Below are positions 33,127 to 42,473 of a stretch of 64,000 nt of DNA, in pieces. The notes beneath the pieces were generated by a model. That model was not told where the DNA came from. It saw nothing but the letters and a program-made list of their open reading frames with translations, and searched no databases. Location: assembly GCA_964545875.1 (NCBI GenBank), contig CAZJHH010000010.1, positions 27,247-91,246 of the forward strand, read 5' to 3'. The DNA is from DAIPKP01 sp964545875 (GTDB taxonomy: Bacteria > Synergistota > Synergistia > Synergistales > Aminiphilaceae). A program made the translations under genes and the position numbers. The number at the start of each line of letters is the position of its first letter. Positions within the stretch are counted from its first letter, which is position 1.

Positions 33127-34851
33127 GTGACGATGGAAAGGTTTCTTGCGGTGGCCCGGGGAGATGCCGAGGCGGATCTGGTGCTTCGGGGGGCCCGGAT
33201 AGCCAACGTCTGCACTCTGGAGTACGAAGAGGCGGAGGTCGCTCTCTATAACGGGTATATTGCGGGAGTGGGAAAGGGGTATAGGGCCAAACGAGAGGAA
33301 AATCTTTCGGGGCTCGTGCTGACTCCGGGTTTCCTCGACGGACACTGCCATATCGAGAGTACCATGCTTACCCCTGGAGGATTCTCGGAACTTGCCATTC
33401 TTAAGGGTACCACGGGAGTGGCGGCGGATCCTCATGAAATCGCAAACACCCTGGGCATGAAGGGGGTGGAGTTCATGTGGCGGGAGAGCCTGGACTGCCC
33501 GGTGGACATTTTTTATACCGCTCCGTCCTGCGTTCCCGCATCCTCCTTCGAGACCCCCCTGGAACCTCTCGATGCGGGGGCTCTGGAAGAGATGTTCGCC
33601 CGGGGATGGTGCGATTCTCTCGGAGAGGTGATGAACTATCCCGGAGTGATCCAGGGGGATCCCGCTCTCTGGGCCAAACTCTACGCGGCGGGAAAACGCC
33701 CCCGGTCGGGGCACGCTCCGGGGCTGAAGGGTAAGGATCTCTGTGCCTATCTTCTTTCGGGATGCGATTCGGACCACGAAAGTTTCGCCCTCGAAGAGGG
33801 ATTGGAAAAACTTCGTCGGGGCATGTGGCTCATGATCCGCGAGGGAGCGACGGAGCACAACCTGGAAGAGCTCGCTCCTCTGGTGCGGGAGAACGAGGCC
33901 CGAATCGGCCGGTGCATGATGGTGAGCGACGATCTTACCGCCCGGTACCTCCGGGATACGGGGCATATGGATGTGAAAATCCGCCGGGCCATAAAGTTGG
34001 GAATTTCTCCTTTGGCGGCGCTTCGGATGGTGACACTCTCTCCGGCGGAGTACTTCGGTTGGAAGGATCGTGGAGCCATCGTTCCGGGACGTATGGCGGA
34101 TTTGGTGGCGGTGGATTCCCTGGAGCAGTGCCAGGTTCGGAGGGTTTGGAAAAAGGGGCGCCTGGTGGTTTCCGAAGGAAAATTTCTGGAAGAAAAGGTG
34201 CCGCGGATCGCCCCTCCCCGGCTGACCGCCGAAAAGCTGTCGATTCCCCGGGAGGAGGATTTTCGGCTTCCGGTTCCGCCGGGAGCGAAGATTCGGGTAC
34301 TGGGACTCCGACCCGGGCAGGTGGTAACGGATCACCTGGTGATGGAACCTACGGTGCGGGAAAGCTCTGCGGTGCCGGATCCTTCGAGGGATCTGGCCCT
34401 TCTCGCGGTGCTCGAAAAAAATCAAGGCACGGGACGCCTGGGAATCGGGTTCGTCTCCGGCCTGGGACTGCGGGAGGGGGCTCTCTTCTCTTCCGTGGCC
34501 CATGATGCGCATAATTTCGTGGTGGCGGGAATGGATATTCCTGCCATCTGCAGGGCTTTCGAATGTCTCATCTATCAGGGAGGTGGTATCGGAGCGGTGC
34601 GGGGTAAAAAACTTCTGGCGTCCCTGCCCCTTCCCGTGGGAGGGCTCATGAATTCCTCCGAGGGGGATGTGGTTATCGGGGGACTTTCGGGGGCGGAAAA
34701 AGCTGCGGCGGAGTTGGGAACGGAGCTGAACCACCCCTTTATGGCTCTGAGTTTTCTTTCCCTTTCGGTGATTCCCGAGCTCAAACTCACCGATCAGGGA
34801 TATGTGGACCTGGGCCGGGGGGGGAGTCAGACCCTCTTTGTTCAAGATTAA
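33127..34851 (+). CDS. ade: Adenine deaminase
   Basis: This amidohydrolase converts adenine to hypoxanthine and ammonia. The 574 residues show the metal site GFLDGHCHIESTML (about residue 68-82), PHEIANTLG, GATEHNLEEL, SDDLTARYL and the C-terminal adenine-deaminase domain (about 385-570) that is unique to the Ade family. The start is GTG nine bases after AGGAGGG; an ATG two codons later is too far from it. It is followed after 34 bases by an adenine-type permease, making an uptake and deamination pair. Confidence 0.95.
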   Translation: MTMERFLAVARGDAEADLVLRGARIANVCTLEYEEAEVALYNGYIAGVGKGYRAKREENLSGLVLTPGFLDGHCHIESTMLTPGGFSELAILKGTTGVAADPHEIANTLGMKGVEFMWRESLDCPVDIFYTAPSCVPASSFETPLEPLDAGALEEMFARGWCDSLGEVMNYPGVIQGDPALWAKLYAAGKRPRSGHAPGLKGKDLCAYLLSGCDSDHESFALEEGLEKLRRGMWLMIREGATEHNLEELAPLVRENEARIGRCMMVSDDLTARYLRDTGHMDVKIRRAIKLGISPLAALRMVTLSPAEYFGWKDRGAIVPGRMADLVAVDSLEQCQVRRVWKKGRLVVSEGKFLEEKVPRIAPPRLTAEKLSIPREEDFRLPVPPGAKIRVLGLRPGQVVTDHLVMEPTVRESSAVPDPSRDLALLAVLEKNQGTGRLGIGFVSGLGLREGALFSSVAHDAHNFVVAGMDIPAICRAFECLIYQGGGIGAVRGKKLLASLPLPVGGLMNSSEGDVVIGGLSGAEKAAAELGTELNHPFMALSFLSLSVIPELKLTDQGYVDLGRGGSQTLFVQD

Positions 34852-34885
34852 TTTTTTGCTTTCATTATTTTAAGGAGGAACGATC

Positions 34886-36187
34886 ATGGCATCATGGCTG
34901 GAAAGTCAGTTCAAGATCAAGGAAGCCGGAAGCGACGTCAAGACGGAGCTTCTTGCAGGGATTACCACCTTCATGACCATGGGGTACATCATCTTCGTGA
35001 ACCCCGGAATTCTCCAGAACACCGGTATGCCCTTCGGAGCTCTCATGACCGCCACCTGCGTGGCCAGCGCCCTGGCCACCTTTCTCATGGCCTTTATGGC
35101 GAACTATCCCATCGCTCTCGCTCCCGGCATGGGACTCAACGCCTTTTTCGCCTTCGGAGTGGTGCTGGGCATGGGAATTTCCTGGCAGGTCGCTTTGGCG
35201 GCGATCTTCATCGAGGGTATACTTTTCATTCTTCTGACCCTCACCAAGGTGCGGGAAAGCATCGTCAACGGTATTCCGAAATCTCTCAAAATCGGTATTT
35301 CCACGGGAATCGGTCTTTTTATCGCTTTCATCGGTCTCCAGAGTGCGGGGGTGATCGTGAAAAACGATGCGGTTCTCGTGGGGTTGGGAAATCTCAAGTC
35401 TCCCGAAGTGCTTCTGGCATGTCTGGGCTTTTTCATCATGGTGACCCTGGAGGTGCGCAAAATACGGGGATCCATTCTCTGGGGAATTCTGACCATCACC
35501 GCCATTGCGGTCTTTATGGGCATCGCCAAGGCTCCGGAAGGTTTCGTCTCTTCGCCTCCTTCGGTGATGCCCATCTTCGCCAAGATGGACTTTTCCGGCC
35601 TTGCGAATCCCAATTTCTGGATCGTGGTGTTCTCCTTCTTCTTCGTGGACTTCTTCGATACCGTGGGAACCCTGGTGGGAGTTACCAACCGTGCGGGTAT
35701 GCTGGATAGCGAGGGACGTCTTCCCAAAGCCCGGGAAGCTCTTATGGCAGATGCCCTGGGAACTACCGCAGGAGCCGTTCTGGGTACCTCCACGGTAACC
35801 TCCTACGTGGAGAGTGCCAGCGGGGTGGAACAGGGAGGCCGTACGGGGCTCACAGCGCTGGTGGTGGGAATCCTTTTCCTCCTGGCCCTCTTCTTCTCTC
35901 CCGTGGTGGCCATCGTTCCTGCCTGTGCCACCGCTCCCGCCCTGGTTCTGGTGGGAATCTTCATGATGGCGAGTCTCAAGGATCTGGATTTCGGGGACTG
36001 GACCGCCTTCGTTCCCGCCAGCGTGGCCATCTTCGTCATGCCCTTCAGCTACAGCATCGCCCACGGCATCGAATTCAGCTTCATCACCTTCACGGTGATC
36101 AAGATTCTCGGGGGCAAGGCCAAGGAGGTCAGCCCCATCATGTTGGCCCTTACGGCACTTTTCGTTCTCAAGGAAATTTTCTTCTAA
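34886..36187 (+). CDS. Adenine/hypoxanthine/guanine permease (AzgA family, NCS2)
   Basis: A 433-residue polytopic protein with about 12-14 hydrophobic segments. The AzgA motifs GITTFMTMGYIIFVNP, APGMGLNAFFAF, FFFVDFFDTVGTLVGV and TVTSYVESASGVEQGGRTGLTA are intact. It imports purine bases with protons; next to ade, adenine is the likely substrate. AAGGAGG precedes the ATG. Confidence 0.93.
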   Translation: MASWLESQFKIKEAGSDVKTELLAGITTFMTMGYIIFVNPGILQNTGMPFGALMTATCVASALATFLMAFMANYPIALAPGMGLNAFFAFGVVLGMGISWQVALAAIFIEGILFILLTLTKVRESIVNGIPKSLKIGISTGIGLFIAFIGLQSAGVIVKNDAVLVGLGNLKSPEVLLACLGFFIMVTLEVRKIRGSILWGILTITAIAVFMGIAKAPEGFVSSPPSVMPIFAKMDFSGLANPNFWIVVFSFFFVDFFDTVGTLVGVTNRAGMLDSEGRLPKAREALMADALGTTAGAVLGTSTVTSYVESASGVEQGGRTGLTALVVGILFLLALFFSPVVAIVPACATAPALVLVGIFMMASLKDLDFGDWTAFVPASVAIFVMPFSYSIAHGIEFSFITFTVIKILGGKAKEVSPIMLALTALFVLKEIFF

Positions 36188-36206
36188 GAAACGGAGGTTA
36201 CACAAA

Positions 36207-36234
36207 ACGGGGAGCCCTCGACGGGGCTCCCCGT
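36207..36234. terminator. Terminator between azgA-type permease gene and galK
   Basis: ACGGGGAGCC (36207-36216) pairs with GGCTCCCCGT (36225-36234). Convergent genes flank it, so it can serve both strands; T-tracts are short. Confidence 0.7.
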
Positions 36235-36250
36235 GATTATACGTCTCCTT

Positions 36251-37426
36251 TTACGAAAGCCTTCGGGCTCCCCCGGGAATGGAAACCCGGTAGATACGGC
36301 ACTCTCGTTCCATGTGGCGGGCATATTCCCGGCGTATCTCCTCTTCGAAGGCCGAAGCTCCGTCTTTCTGCACCAGGGCCACCACGCACCCTCCGAAGCC
36401 CGCTCCGGTCATTCGGGCTCCCAGACATGCGGAATGCTGCCAGCAGGTTTCGGCGAGGCAGTCCAGCTCTCGGCAGGAAACCTCGTAATCGAACTGAAGA
36501 GAGAGGTGCGAGCGGTTCATGAGCTTTCCGAAGCTCTTCAGGTCTCCCGTTTCGAGAGCTTCCGCGGCCTTCCGGGTTCGCCGGTTTTCCAGGATTACGT
36601 GCCGGGCTCGCCGGCGGAGAAGGGGATCCGAAAGATGGGGGGCATGCGGGGCAAATTCCTCCGGGGAGATTTCCCCCAGGGCGCTCCAGTTTCCCCATCG
36701 CTGCAGCTCCCCCAGGGCTTGGGCACATTCCTCCCTACGTCGATTGTATTCCGATGTAACGAGTTCCCGGCTCTTACGGGAGTCGAGAATGAACAAGACG
36801 TGTTCCTGCAGAGGTACCGGGATCTGACGATACTCCAGGGTGCCGCAGTCTAGAAAGAGAGCGTGTTCCGGAGTGCCCAGGGCGATGGCGCACTGATCCA
36901 TGATTCCCGACTGCACTCCCATGAAGTGATTTTCCGCCTCCTGTCCCAGCTTTGCCAGGGTGCATGCCTCGGGGCGTTCCAGAGAAAAGCCGAAGAGATC
37001 CTTCAGGATCACTCCGGTGAGCACCTCCAGAGCGGCGGAGGAGGAAAGCCCCGCGCCCGAGGGGAGATCTCCCCAAAAAAGGGCATCGAACCCCGAAGAA
37101 GGAATATGTCCGTGGTTTCGAAAGGCCCAGAGCACTCCTTTGGGATAGTTGGCCCATCCGTGTTCTTTCCGGTACGTAAGATCCTCCAGGGAAAAGACCA
37201 CCGGCTCCGGGGAGGGGAAGTTTTCCGAGTGGAGCCGCACCAGAGAATCCTCTCTTTTGCTGGCGACTCCCCGGATGCCGAAGGATATGGGGCAGGGGAG
37301 CACGTATCCTCCGTGACAGTCCGTATGTTCTCCGATAAGATTGACTCGTCCCGGGGCGGTGTAGATCCTCGCGTCTGCCGCATCTCCGAACCGGGAAGCG
37401 AAAAGCTGTTTCAGCCGATCGTTCAT
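36251..37426 (-). CDS. galK: Galactokinase
   Basis: It phosphorylates D-galactose to galactose 1-phosphate. The 391-residue GHMP kinase has the galactokinase signature GRVNLIGEHTDCHGGYVLP (residues about 26-44), the ATP loop LPSGAGLSSSAALEV (about 120-134) and the C-terminal GARMTGAGFGGC. AAGGAGG precedes the ATG. It is divergent from galT across 174 bases that contain a GCTCTCCC/GGGAGAGC dyad near 37452-37477, a possible operator or leader hairpin. Confidence 0.96.
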   Translation of the reverse strand: MNDRLKQLFASRFGDAADARIYTAPGRVNLIGEHTDCHGGYVLPCPISFGIRGVASKREDSLVRLHSENFPSPEPVVFSLEDLTYRKEHGWANYPKGVLWAFRNHGHIPSSGFDALFWGDLPSGAGLSSSAALEVLTGVILKDLFGFSLERPEACTLAKLGQEAENHFMGVQSGIMDQCAIALGTPEHALFLDCGTLEYRQIPVPLQEHVLFILDSRKSRELVTSEYNRRREECAQALGELQRWGNWSALGEISPEEFAPHAPHLSDPLLRRRARHVILENRRTRKAAEALETGDLKSFGKLMNRSHLSLQFDYEVSCRELDCLAETCWQHSACLGARMTGAGFGGCVVALVQKDGASAFEEEIRREYARHMERECRIYRVSIPGGARRLS

Positions 37427-37600
37427 GGATGATCCTCCTTAGGCGCTTGAGCTCTCCCTATTGTACCGGGAGAGCGAAAATAAAGAAGCGTTTTTCGTCT
37501 CTCCCTGGGAAGGGAGCCCGCGAAAAAAAGGCCGATAAACAGGTTTTACGGAAAAGCATCCAGATAGGTACGGTGGGCGAAGAAAGGAGGTTCGGGAAGC

Positions 37601-39157
37601 GTGCGAAACCATGACCGTATCAGCTCTCTCGTACGATCTTTGGTGGCCTGGGGAATCCGCAGCGATCTGGGAGAGGCGGAGGATTACCTACCCCTCTGCA
37701 ACACCTTTTTCGGTCTTTTCGGAGTGGAGGAACCTTCCGGGGTTTTCGAAGAACTCGAAACCTCCGGAGAAATCCTGGCGCTTTTGGGAGAATTGGGTTC
37801 CCTGCTTCGGGAGAAGGGACATCCCTGGGGAGATCTGGACGAGGAGAAGTTCGTCAGCCGGGTTATGGGAGTGCTTACTCCCCGAAACTCCGAGATGAAC
37901 CGCCGTTTTGGAGAGCAGGAACTTCTGGGCGGGGGCCAGAGGGCGGTGGACTGGTTTTACCGGCTTTCCTCGAACTCCTTCTACATCCGTCACGACCTGG
38001 TGGCCCGGAATCTGCATTGGCAGGTTTCCTCCTCCTACGGCACCCTGCAGATCACCATCAACTGTTCCAAACCCGAAAAGGATCCTCGGGACATCCGGGC
38101 GGCCCGGGAAAAACGGAGCTCCTCCTACCCCCCCTGTCTTCTCTGTGTGGAAAACGCCGGTTACTGGGGGCATCCCGGACACCCCGAGCGGAGCAACCAC
38201 CGGCTTATTGCCCTGGATATTCTCGGAGAGCCCTGGTATCTCCAGTTTTCTCCCTACGTATACTATCATCAGCATTGCATACTTCTCTCTCGGGAGCATC
38301 GTCCCATGGCCATCACGAACCGGAGTATTCCCCGGATATGCGCCTTTCTGGAGCGTTTTCCCTCCATGTTCCTGGGATCCAACGGAGATCTTCCCATCGT
38401 GGGAGGATCCATCCTGGGGCACGACCATTTTCAGGGAGGGGCCTGGCACTTTCCCGTGGAGGATGCCTCGGTCTGGGGAAGGGTGCGGCAGAAGAATTGT
38501 ACGCTGGAGGTCTTGCGGTGGCCTCTTTCGGTACTCCGCCTTCGGAGCGAGAATCCCCGGATTCTGGAGGATGCGGGGGAAAGGATTATCGAATGCTGGA
38601 GAAGATACGAGGATGCGGAAAGCCGTATCATCCCCTTTACCGAGGATTCTCGGGGAAGAGAGGAGCATAACACGGTAACCCTTATGGGCCGGCGCCGGGA
38701 CAAGGCCTGGGAGATAGATCTGGTGCTGCGGAACAACCGCATCACCCCGGAACGCCCCGAAGGGCTTTTTCACGTGCATCCCCGACGGCATCACATTAAA
38801 AAAGAAAACATCGGCCTCATCGAGGTAATGGGTCTGGCGGTACTTCCGGGGAGGCTCCGGGTGGAATTGGAACTGGTTCGGGAAGTTCTCGAGGGAATCC
38901 GGAAGATGGGAGATCTTCCGGAGAATTTCGCGCATGTGGCCTGGACGGAGTCTTTGAAGAAGGAATTCCCCGATGCCCTCGCATTTTCCCAAGCGGAGGA
39001 GCTGGTGCGCCGTCGGTGCGGTGAAATCTTTCTCCGGGGCCTGGAGGATTGCGGCGTCTTTCCCGACACTCCCTCGGGACATCGGGGGATGAAGCGTTTT
39101 CTTGCAGAAGCGGCGAAAAATCTCGATATGCCTCTGAATCTTCAGGAAGTGGACTGA
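37601..39157 (+). CDS. galT: UDP-glucose--hexose-1-phosphate uridylyltransferase (class II GalT)
   Basis: A 518-residue GalT of the Firmicutes-type class II. The uridylylated-His motif reads GGSILGHDHFQGG (about residue 267-279), and VENAGYWGHPGHPERSNHR and YVYYHQHCILLS agree with the family. It exchanges UMP between UDP-glucose and galactose 1-phosphate. The start is GTG about ten bases after AAAGGAGG. No galE (UDP-galactose epimerase) is in the window, so the pathway must be completed elsewhere. Confidence 0.92.
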   Translation: MRNHDRISSLVRSLVAWGIRSDLGEAEDYLPLCNTFFGLFGVEEPSGVFEELETSGEILALLGELGSLLREKGHPWGDLDEEKFVSRVMGVLTPRNSEMNRRFGEQELLGGGQRAVDWFYRLSSNSFYIRHDLVARNLHWQVSSSYGTLQITINCSKPEKDPRDIRAAREKRSSSYPPCLLCVENAGYWGHPGHPERSNHRLIALDILGEPWYLQFSPYVYYHQHCILLSREHRPMAITNRSIPRICAFLERFPSMFLGSNGDLPIVGGSILGHDHFQGGAWHFPVEDASVWGRVRQKNCTLEVLRWPLSVLRLRSENPRILEDAGERIIECWRRYEDAESRIIPFTEDSRGREEHNTVTLMGRRRDKAWEIDLVLRNNRITPERPEGLFHVHPRRHHIKKENIGLIEVMGLAVLPGRLRVELELVREVLEGIRKMGDLPENFAHVAWTESLKKEFPDALAFSQAEELVRRRCGEIFLRGLEDCGVFPDTPSGHRGMKRFLAEAAKNLDMPLNLQEVD

Positions 39158-39238
39158 CATGCTGAAACGTTCGAGAAAAGTCGGTTTTTCCGGAGGAACT
39201 TCCTTCGGGGAAGCCGGGAGAAGAAGGAGGTGTTTTTC

Positions 39239-40225
39239 ATGGAAATCCGAAGGAGTGCAGGACGGAGCCGTGGGGGAGTTTTGGAGAGAGAGGAAGCGAT
39301 CTCCAAAGGAGAAAGGAAGGTTCCGGGAGCTTTCCGTGTTTTTCTGGAACGAGGGATCGGACTTCTCTTCCTTTCGGGGTTGCTTTTCGGAGCCTTTCCG
39401 GGGTACGCCGCAGAAGAACCCGGCATCCGCTGGGGAGAGGATCGCATCGTGGCTCTGGGACAGGCGGTGGCCCCCGAAGGAGCGGCCTCTCCGGGAAGCG
39501 CCAAGCTTCTTGCCCGGCGGGGAGCGGTGGTGGATTTGCAGCGCAATCTTCTGGAGTATGTTCAGGGAGTGCGGGTGGATGCGGCTACCCGGATGGAAAA
39601 TTACATGGTCCACGACGAAGTGCGGACCTCGGTGGAGGGTATCATCCGGGGAGTGGAAATCTGGCGCAGCTCCTGGGATGGCGAAGTCTACAGCGTCTGG
39701 GGCGGTTTCTCCATGCAGAAGGTCCGTCAGGCAGGAGCTCCTCGCATACCCGGCCTGACTTCCCGAAAGGTTCCCTCCTACGACGGAAAGGGCTATTCCT
39801 CGCTGGTGCTGGATCTGGGAGATCTTCCCTTCGAACCCTCTCTGGTGATTTCCGTGCGCTCCGCCTCGGGAAAAAAGATCTACGGCCCGGAATTCGTGGA
39901 TGCCGCATCCTTCGTGGAGAAAGGCATGTGCCGTTACGAGGAGTATTCTTCTCCCAGGAGCAGCTTCCGGATTCCTCTTTTGGGAGGAACTCCCGCCTGG
40001 GCGGAGGAGAACGTCCTGGTGCTCTCCCGGGATATGGAGATCAACGAAGCCGGGGAGATCGTTATTTCCTCCGAGGCGGCGGAGGTGATAGAGAGAAACT
40101 CCTTCGATTTTCGCATCCCCTGTGAGGTGACGGTGATTACCAAAACCGCCGCGATCCGAGGTTTTCTCGACTCCCGTTTCGTTTTCCGCAAGGTTTGGAA
40201 TCCTTCGCTGCCGGAGAAACCATGA
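39239..40225 (+). CDS. Secreted LPP20-like protein of unknown function
   Basis: A 328-residue protein with an atypically long charged N-terminus (about 33 residues), then a hydrophobic segment GIGLLFLSGLLFGAFPGYAA that should direct export with cleavage near AA-EE. The body contains AKLLARRGAVVDLQRNLLEYVQGVRVDA, which resembles the LPP20/flagellar-assembly FlgT-N type fold, but lacks a lipobox Cys. GTG near 39334 could be the true start and would give a normal signal peptide. Its stop overlaps the next ATG (ATGA), so it is translationally coupled to the CHASE2/HD-GYP gene. Function unknown. Confidence 0.65.
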   Translation: MEIRRSAGRSRGGVLEREEAISKGERKVPGAFRVFLERGIGLLFLSGLLFGAFPGYAAEEPGIRWGEDRIVALGQAVAPEGAASPGSAKLLARRGAVVDLQRNLLEYVQGVRVDAATRMENYMVHDEVRTSVEGIIRGVEIWRSSWDGEVYSVWGGFSMQKVRQAGAPRIPGLTSRKVPSYDGKGYSSLVLDLGDLPFEPSLVISVRSASGKKIYGPEFVDAASFVEKGMCRYEEYSSPRSSFRIPLLGGTPAWAEENVLVLSRDMEINEAGEIVISSEAAEVIERNSFDFRIPCEVTVITKTAAIRGFLDSRFVFRKVWNPSLPEKP

Positions 40226-42399
40226 ACTTTCCCCGGAACACCTGCCCCCTCTGGGGGATTCTTCTCCTGGGGTTCTGCATCGCCTGGGGGGGATATGCCG
40301 GAAGCCATCCACCCCTGTTTTTGGAGGAACTTGAGCGGGATGCTCAGGATATATACAGTCAGGCTCTTCGGGCGCCCCGGGAGGAGCATGGCATAGTGCT
40401 GATCCTCGCTCGGGAGCCTTCCTTTCGAAAGCTCGGCTCCTGGCCATGGTCCCGAAAAAATCACGGAACCATGGTGCGCCTTCTCGGCAACGCCCGGACC
40501 ATCGTGCTGGATTTCGTCTTTCCCGAAAGCCGGAGCTCCGAAGAGGATCGTTTTCTGGCGGAGGCCGTGAAAGCCCATGGAAACTGCGTGGTGGGGGCTC
40601 ACCTTACCCAGGAGGGAGACCGGGAGGTTCTCGTTCTTCCCTATCCGGAGCTTGCGGCGAGCGCTCGATACGTGGGGATTACCAACGTGGTTCCCGATTT
40701 GGACGGCCTCTACCGCTTCGTGATGCCCCTCTGGGGCTACGGAAAGAGAAGCCTTCCCTCCATATCGCTTGCGGCGGCCCTTGGGGATTCCCGGAGCTCT
40801 CTGGAGATGGCCGAGGGCCCCCGGGGAATATCGCTTCTTCTCGGAGAGCGGAATCTCCCGGTGGAACCCTTCGGGGGTATCTGGATCACTCCCTGGGATT
40901 ATGAAGCATACCCGGTTTTCGAATATGTGGACGTTCTGGAGGGAAAGATTCCCTGGAACACTTTCGAAGATGCTTTGGTGATGGTGGGCATGGACGTTTC
41001 CGGAGCCATGGTGCAGGATATGGTCCCGGTTCCCTGGAAAACCGGAGCCCGCACCATTCCCGGAGCGGCCTTCGTGGCTCTGGGCACGGAAACGCTTCTT
41101 TTCGGGACTCCCCCGAGGAGCCTTTTGCGAGAGGAGATAGCCCTCTGGACTCTTCTTTTCGGATGTGCCGGGGCTCTGGCGGGGCTTTTCGGAAGTCCCC
41201 GCTGGAGCTGGATTCTTTTGGGAATCTTTGCGGCGGGAATCTTGGGGATTTCCTGGCTTCTCCAAAGCCGCCTGGGGCTTTGGCTTCCTCCGGTGATCCC
41301 CATATTGGAGCTTTTTTCCGCCTATCTCGGGGCCCTCTTCATTCGCCTGGTGGGGCTCTACCGCTCCGTACGTCTGGGAAGCTTCTACTCGGAAATTCTC
41401 TCCTCCCTCACGGAGCTCGAGAAGGAGAGCTGGAGCAGTCCCGGAGCCTATCTCAAGGAGATCTGGCCTAAGATACAGGACGTTACCTCCATTACCCTTC
41501 TGAAGCGGCACGCATCTCCGAAAAGCATGAAGCAGTTTCTTGCCCGGGGAGGAAAACTGCTTGCCCGGGACGAGGGCACCTGGCTTTTCAAGGTGTCGTG
41601 TCCTTCCCATCCCTATCGCCTCTTCGTCCAGCCTCCTTCGGGATGGGGGGGGCTCCTGGAGCTGGGATGGAAAAACCGGGTATCCCGGGAGGATCTTCAA
41701 AGCGCCGTGGCGGTGGCTCTCTCGGTCTCCTGGTTTGGAGTGGCCCTCAAACGAGAGGCGGAGCGGCTTCGGGCCTTTGAGGCCACCATCAAGGCGGTGG
41801 TGGCGGCGGTGGATGCGAAGGATTCGGATACCCGGGGACATTCGGATCGGGTTGCCCTTCTCTCCCGGGCTCTCGGCGAAGCCCTGGGGCTCTCGCCGCA
41901 ATTTCTGGAGGAGCTCTACTTCGGGGCCCTTCTTCACGATGTGGGCAAGATCGGCATCCCCGATGCCATTCTGCAGAAGCCCGATCAGCTTTGTTACGAG
42001 GAGTTCGAGGCCATTAAAGCACATCCTCTCCTGGGCAAGGGGATCATGGAGCCCGTGGATCTTCCGAAAGTGGCGGTTCAGGGAATTCTGGAGCATCACG
42101 AACGGCTTGACGGAAGCGGCTATCCCCGGGGGCTCGCGGAGGACGAGATAAGCATGGCGGGAAGGATCATCGCCGTGGCGGATGCCTTCGACGCCCTGGC
42201 CAGCCGGCGAACCTACAAAGAACGCTGGTCCTTGGAAAAGATTTTCGAGCATTTTCGGGAGGAACGGGGCCTTCGGTACGATCCGGCGGTGGTGGATGCC
42301 CTGCTTTCCATAGGTGAAGTCTGGTACGGATTTCAGGAGTTCGCCGCACTATCCCGCGAATCCGGAGAGGAAAGAGAAGTCAACCGAGAGGCCCCCTGA
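40222..42399 (+). CDS. CHASE2-domain HD-GYP protein (probable c-di-GMP phosphodiesterase)
   Basis: A 725-residue membrane receptor. After an N-terminal membrane helix comes an extracytoplasmic CHASE2 sensor (about 35-290; ERDAQDIYSQALRAP, VLDFVFPE), a block of three membrane helices (about 310-380), a linker, and a C-terminal HD-GYP domain (about 535-715) with His572-Asp573 in LLHDVGKIGIPDAIL and HHERLDGSGYPRGL. All metal-binding residues of active HD-GYP enzymes appear present, so it should degrade c-di-GMP in response to an external signal. The upstream LPP20-like protein could be its periplasmic partner. Confidence 0.9.
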   Translation: MNFPRNTCPLWGILLLGFCIAWGGYAGSHPPLFLEELERDAQDIYSQALRAPREEHGIVLILAREPSFRKLGSWPWSRKNHGTMVRLLGNARTIVLDFVFPESRSSEEDRFLAEAVKAHGNCVVGAHLTQEGDREVLVLPYPELAASARYVGITNVVPDLDGLYRFVMPLWGYGKRSLPSISLAAALGDSRSSLEMAEGPRGISLLLGERNLPVEPFGGIWITPWDYEAYPVFEYVDVLEGKIPWNTFEDALVMVGMDVSGAMVQDMVPVPWKTGARTIPGAAFVALGTETLLFGTPPRSLLREEIALWTLLFGCAGALAGLFGSPRWSWILLGIFAAGILGISWLLQSRLGLWLPPVIPILELFSAYLGALFIRLVGLYRSVRLGSFYSEILSSLTELEKESWSSPGAYLKEIWPKIQDVTSITLLKRHASPKSMKQFLARGGKLLARDEGTWLFKVSCPSHPYRLFVQPPSGWGGLLELGWKNRVSREDLQSAVAVALSVSWFGVALKREAERLRAFEATIKAVVAAVDAKDSDTRGHSDRVALLSRALGEALGLSPQFLEELYFGALLHDVGKIGIPDAILQKPDQLCYEEFEAIKAHPLLGKGIMEPVDLPKVAVQGILEHHERLDGSGYPRGLAEDEISMAGRIIAVADAFDALASRRTYKERWSLEKIFEHFREERGLRYDPAVVDALLSIGEVWYGFQEFAALSRESGEEREVNREAP

Positions 42400-42421
42400 A
42401 AAAAAGGGGCCTCTCTTTTTT
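42386..42421 (+). terminator. Terminator after the HD-GYP gene
   Basis: GAGAGGCCCC (42386-42395) pairs with GGGGCCTCTC (42406-42415), followed by six T residues; the 5' arm includes the end of the coding region. Confidence 0.92.
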
Positions 42422-42473
42422 GGAGCTCCGGAAAGGGCTTTTGAAAAAAACCTGCCCTTTCGGGTTTTCTTCC

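Noticed and set aside
37688..40447. 919-codon open frame on the minus strand opposite galT and the LPP20-like gene
   Set aside because: It is antisense to clear homologues, has no family signature and is a by-product of GC-rich codon usage.
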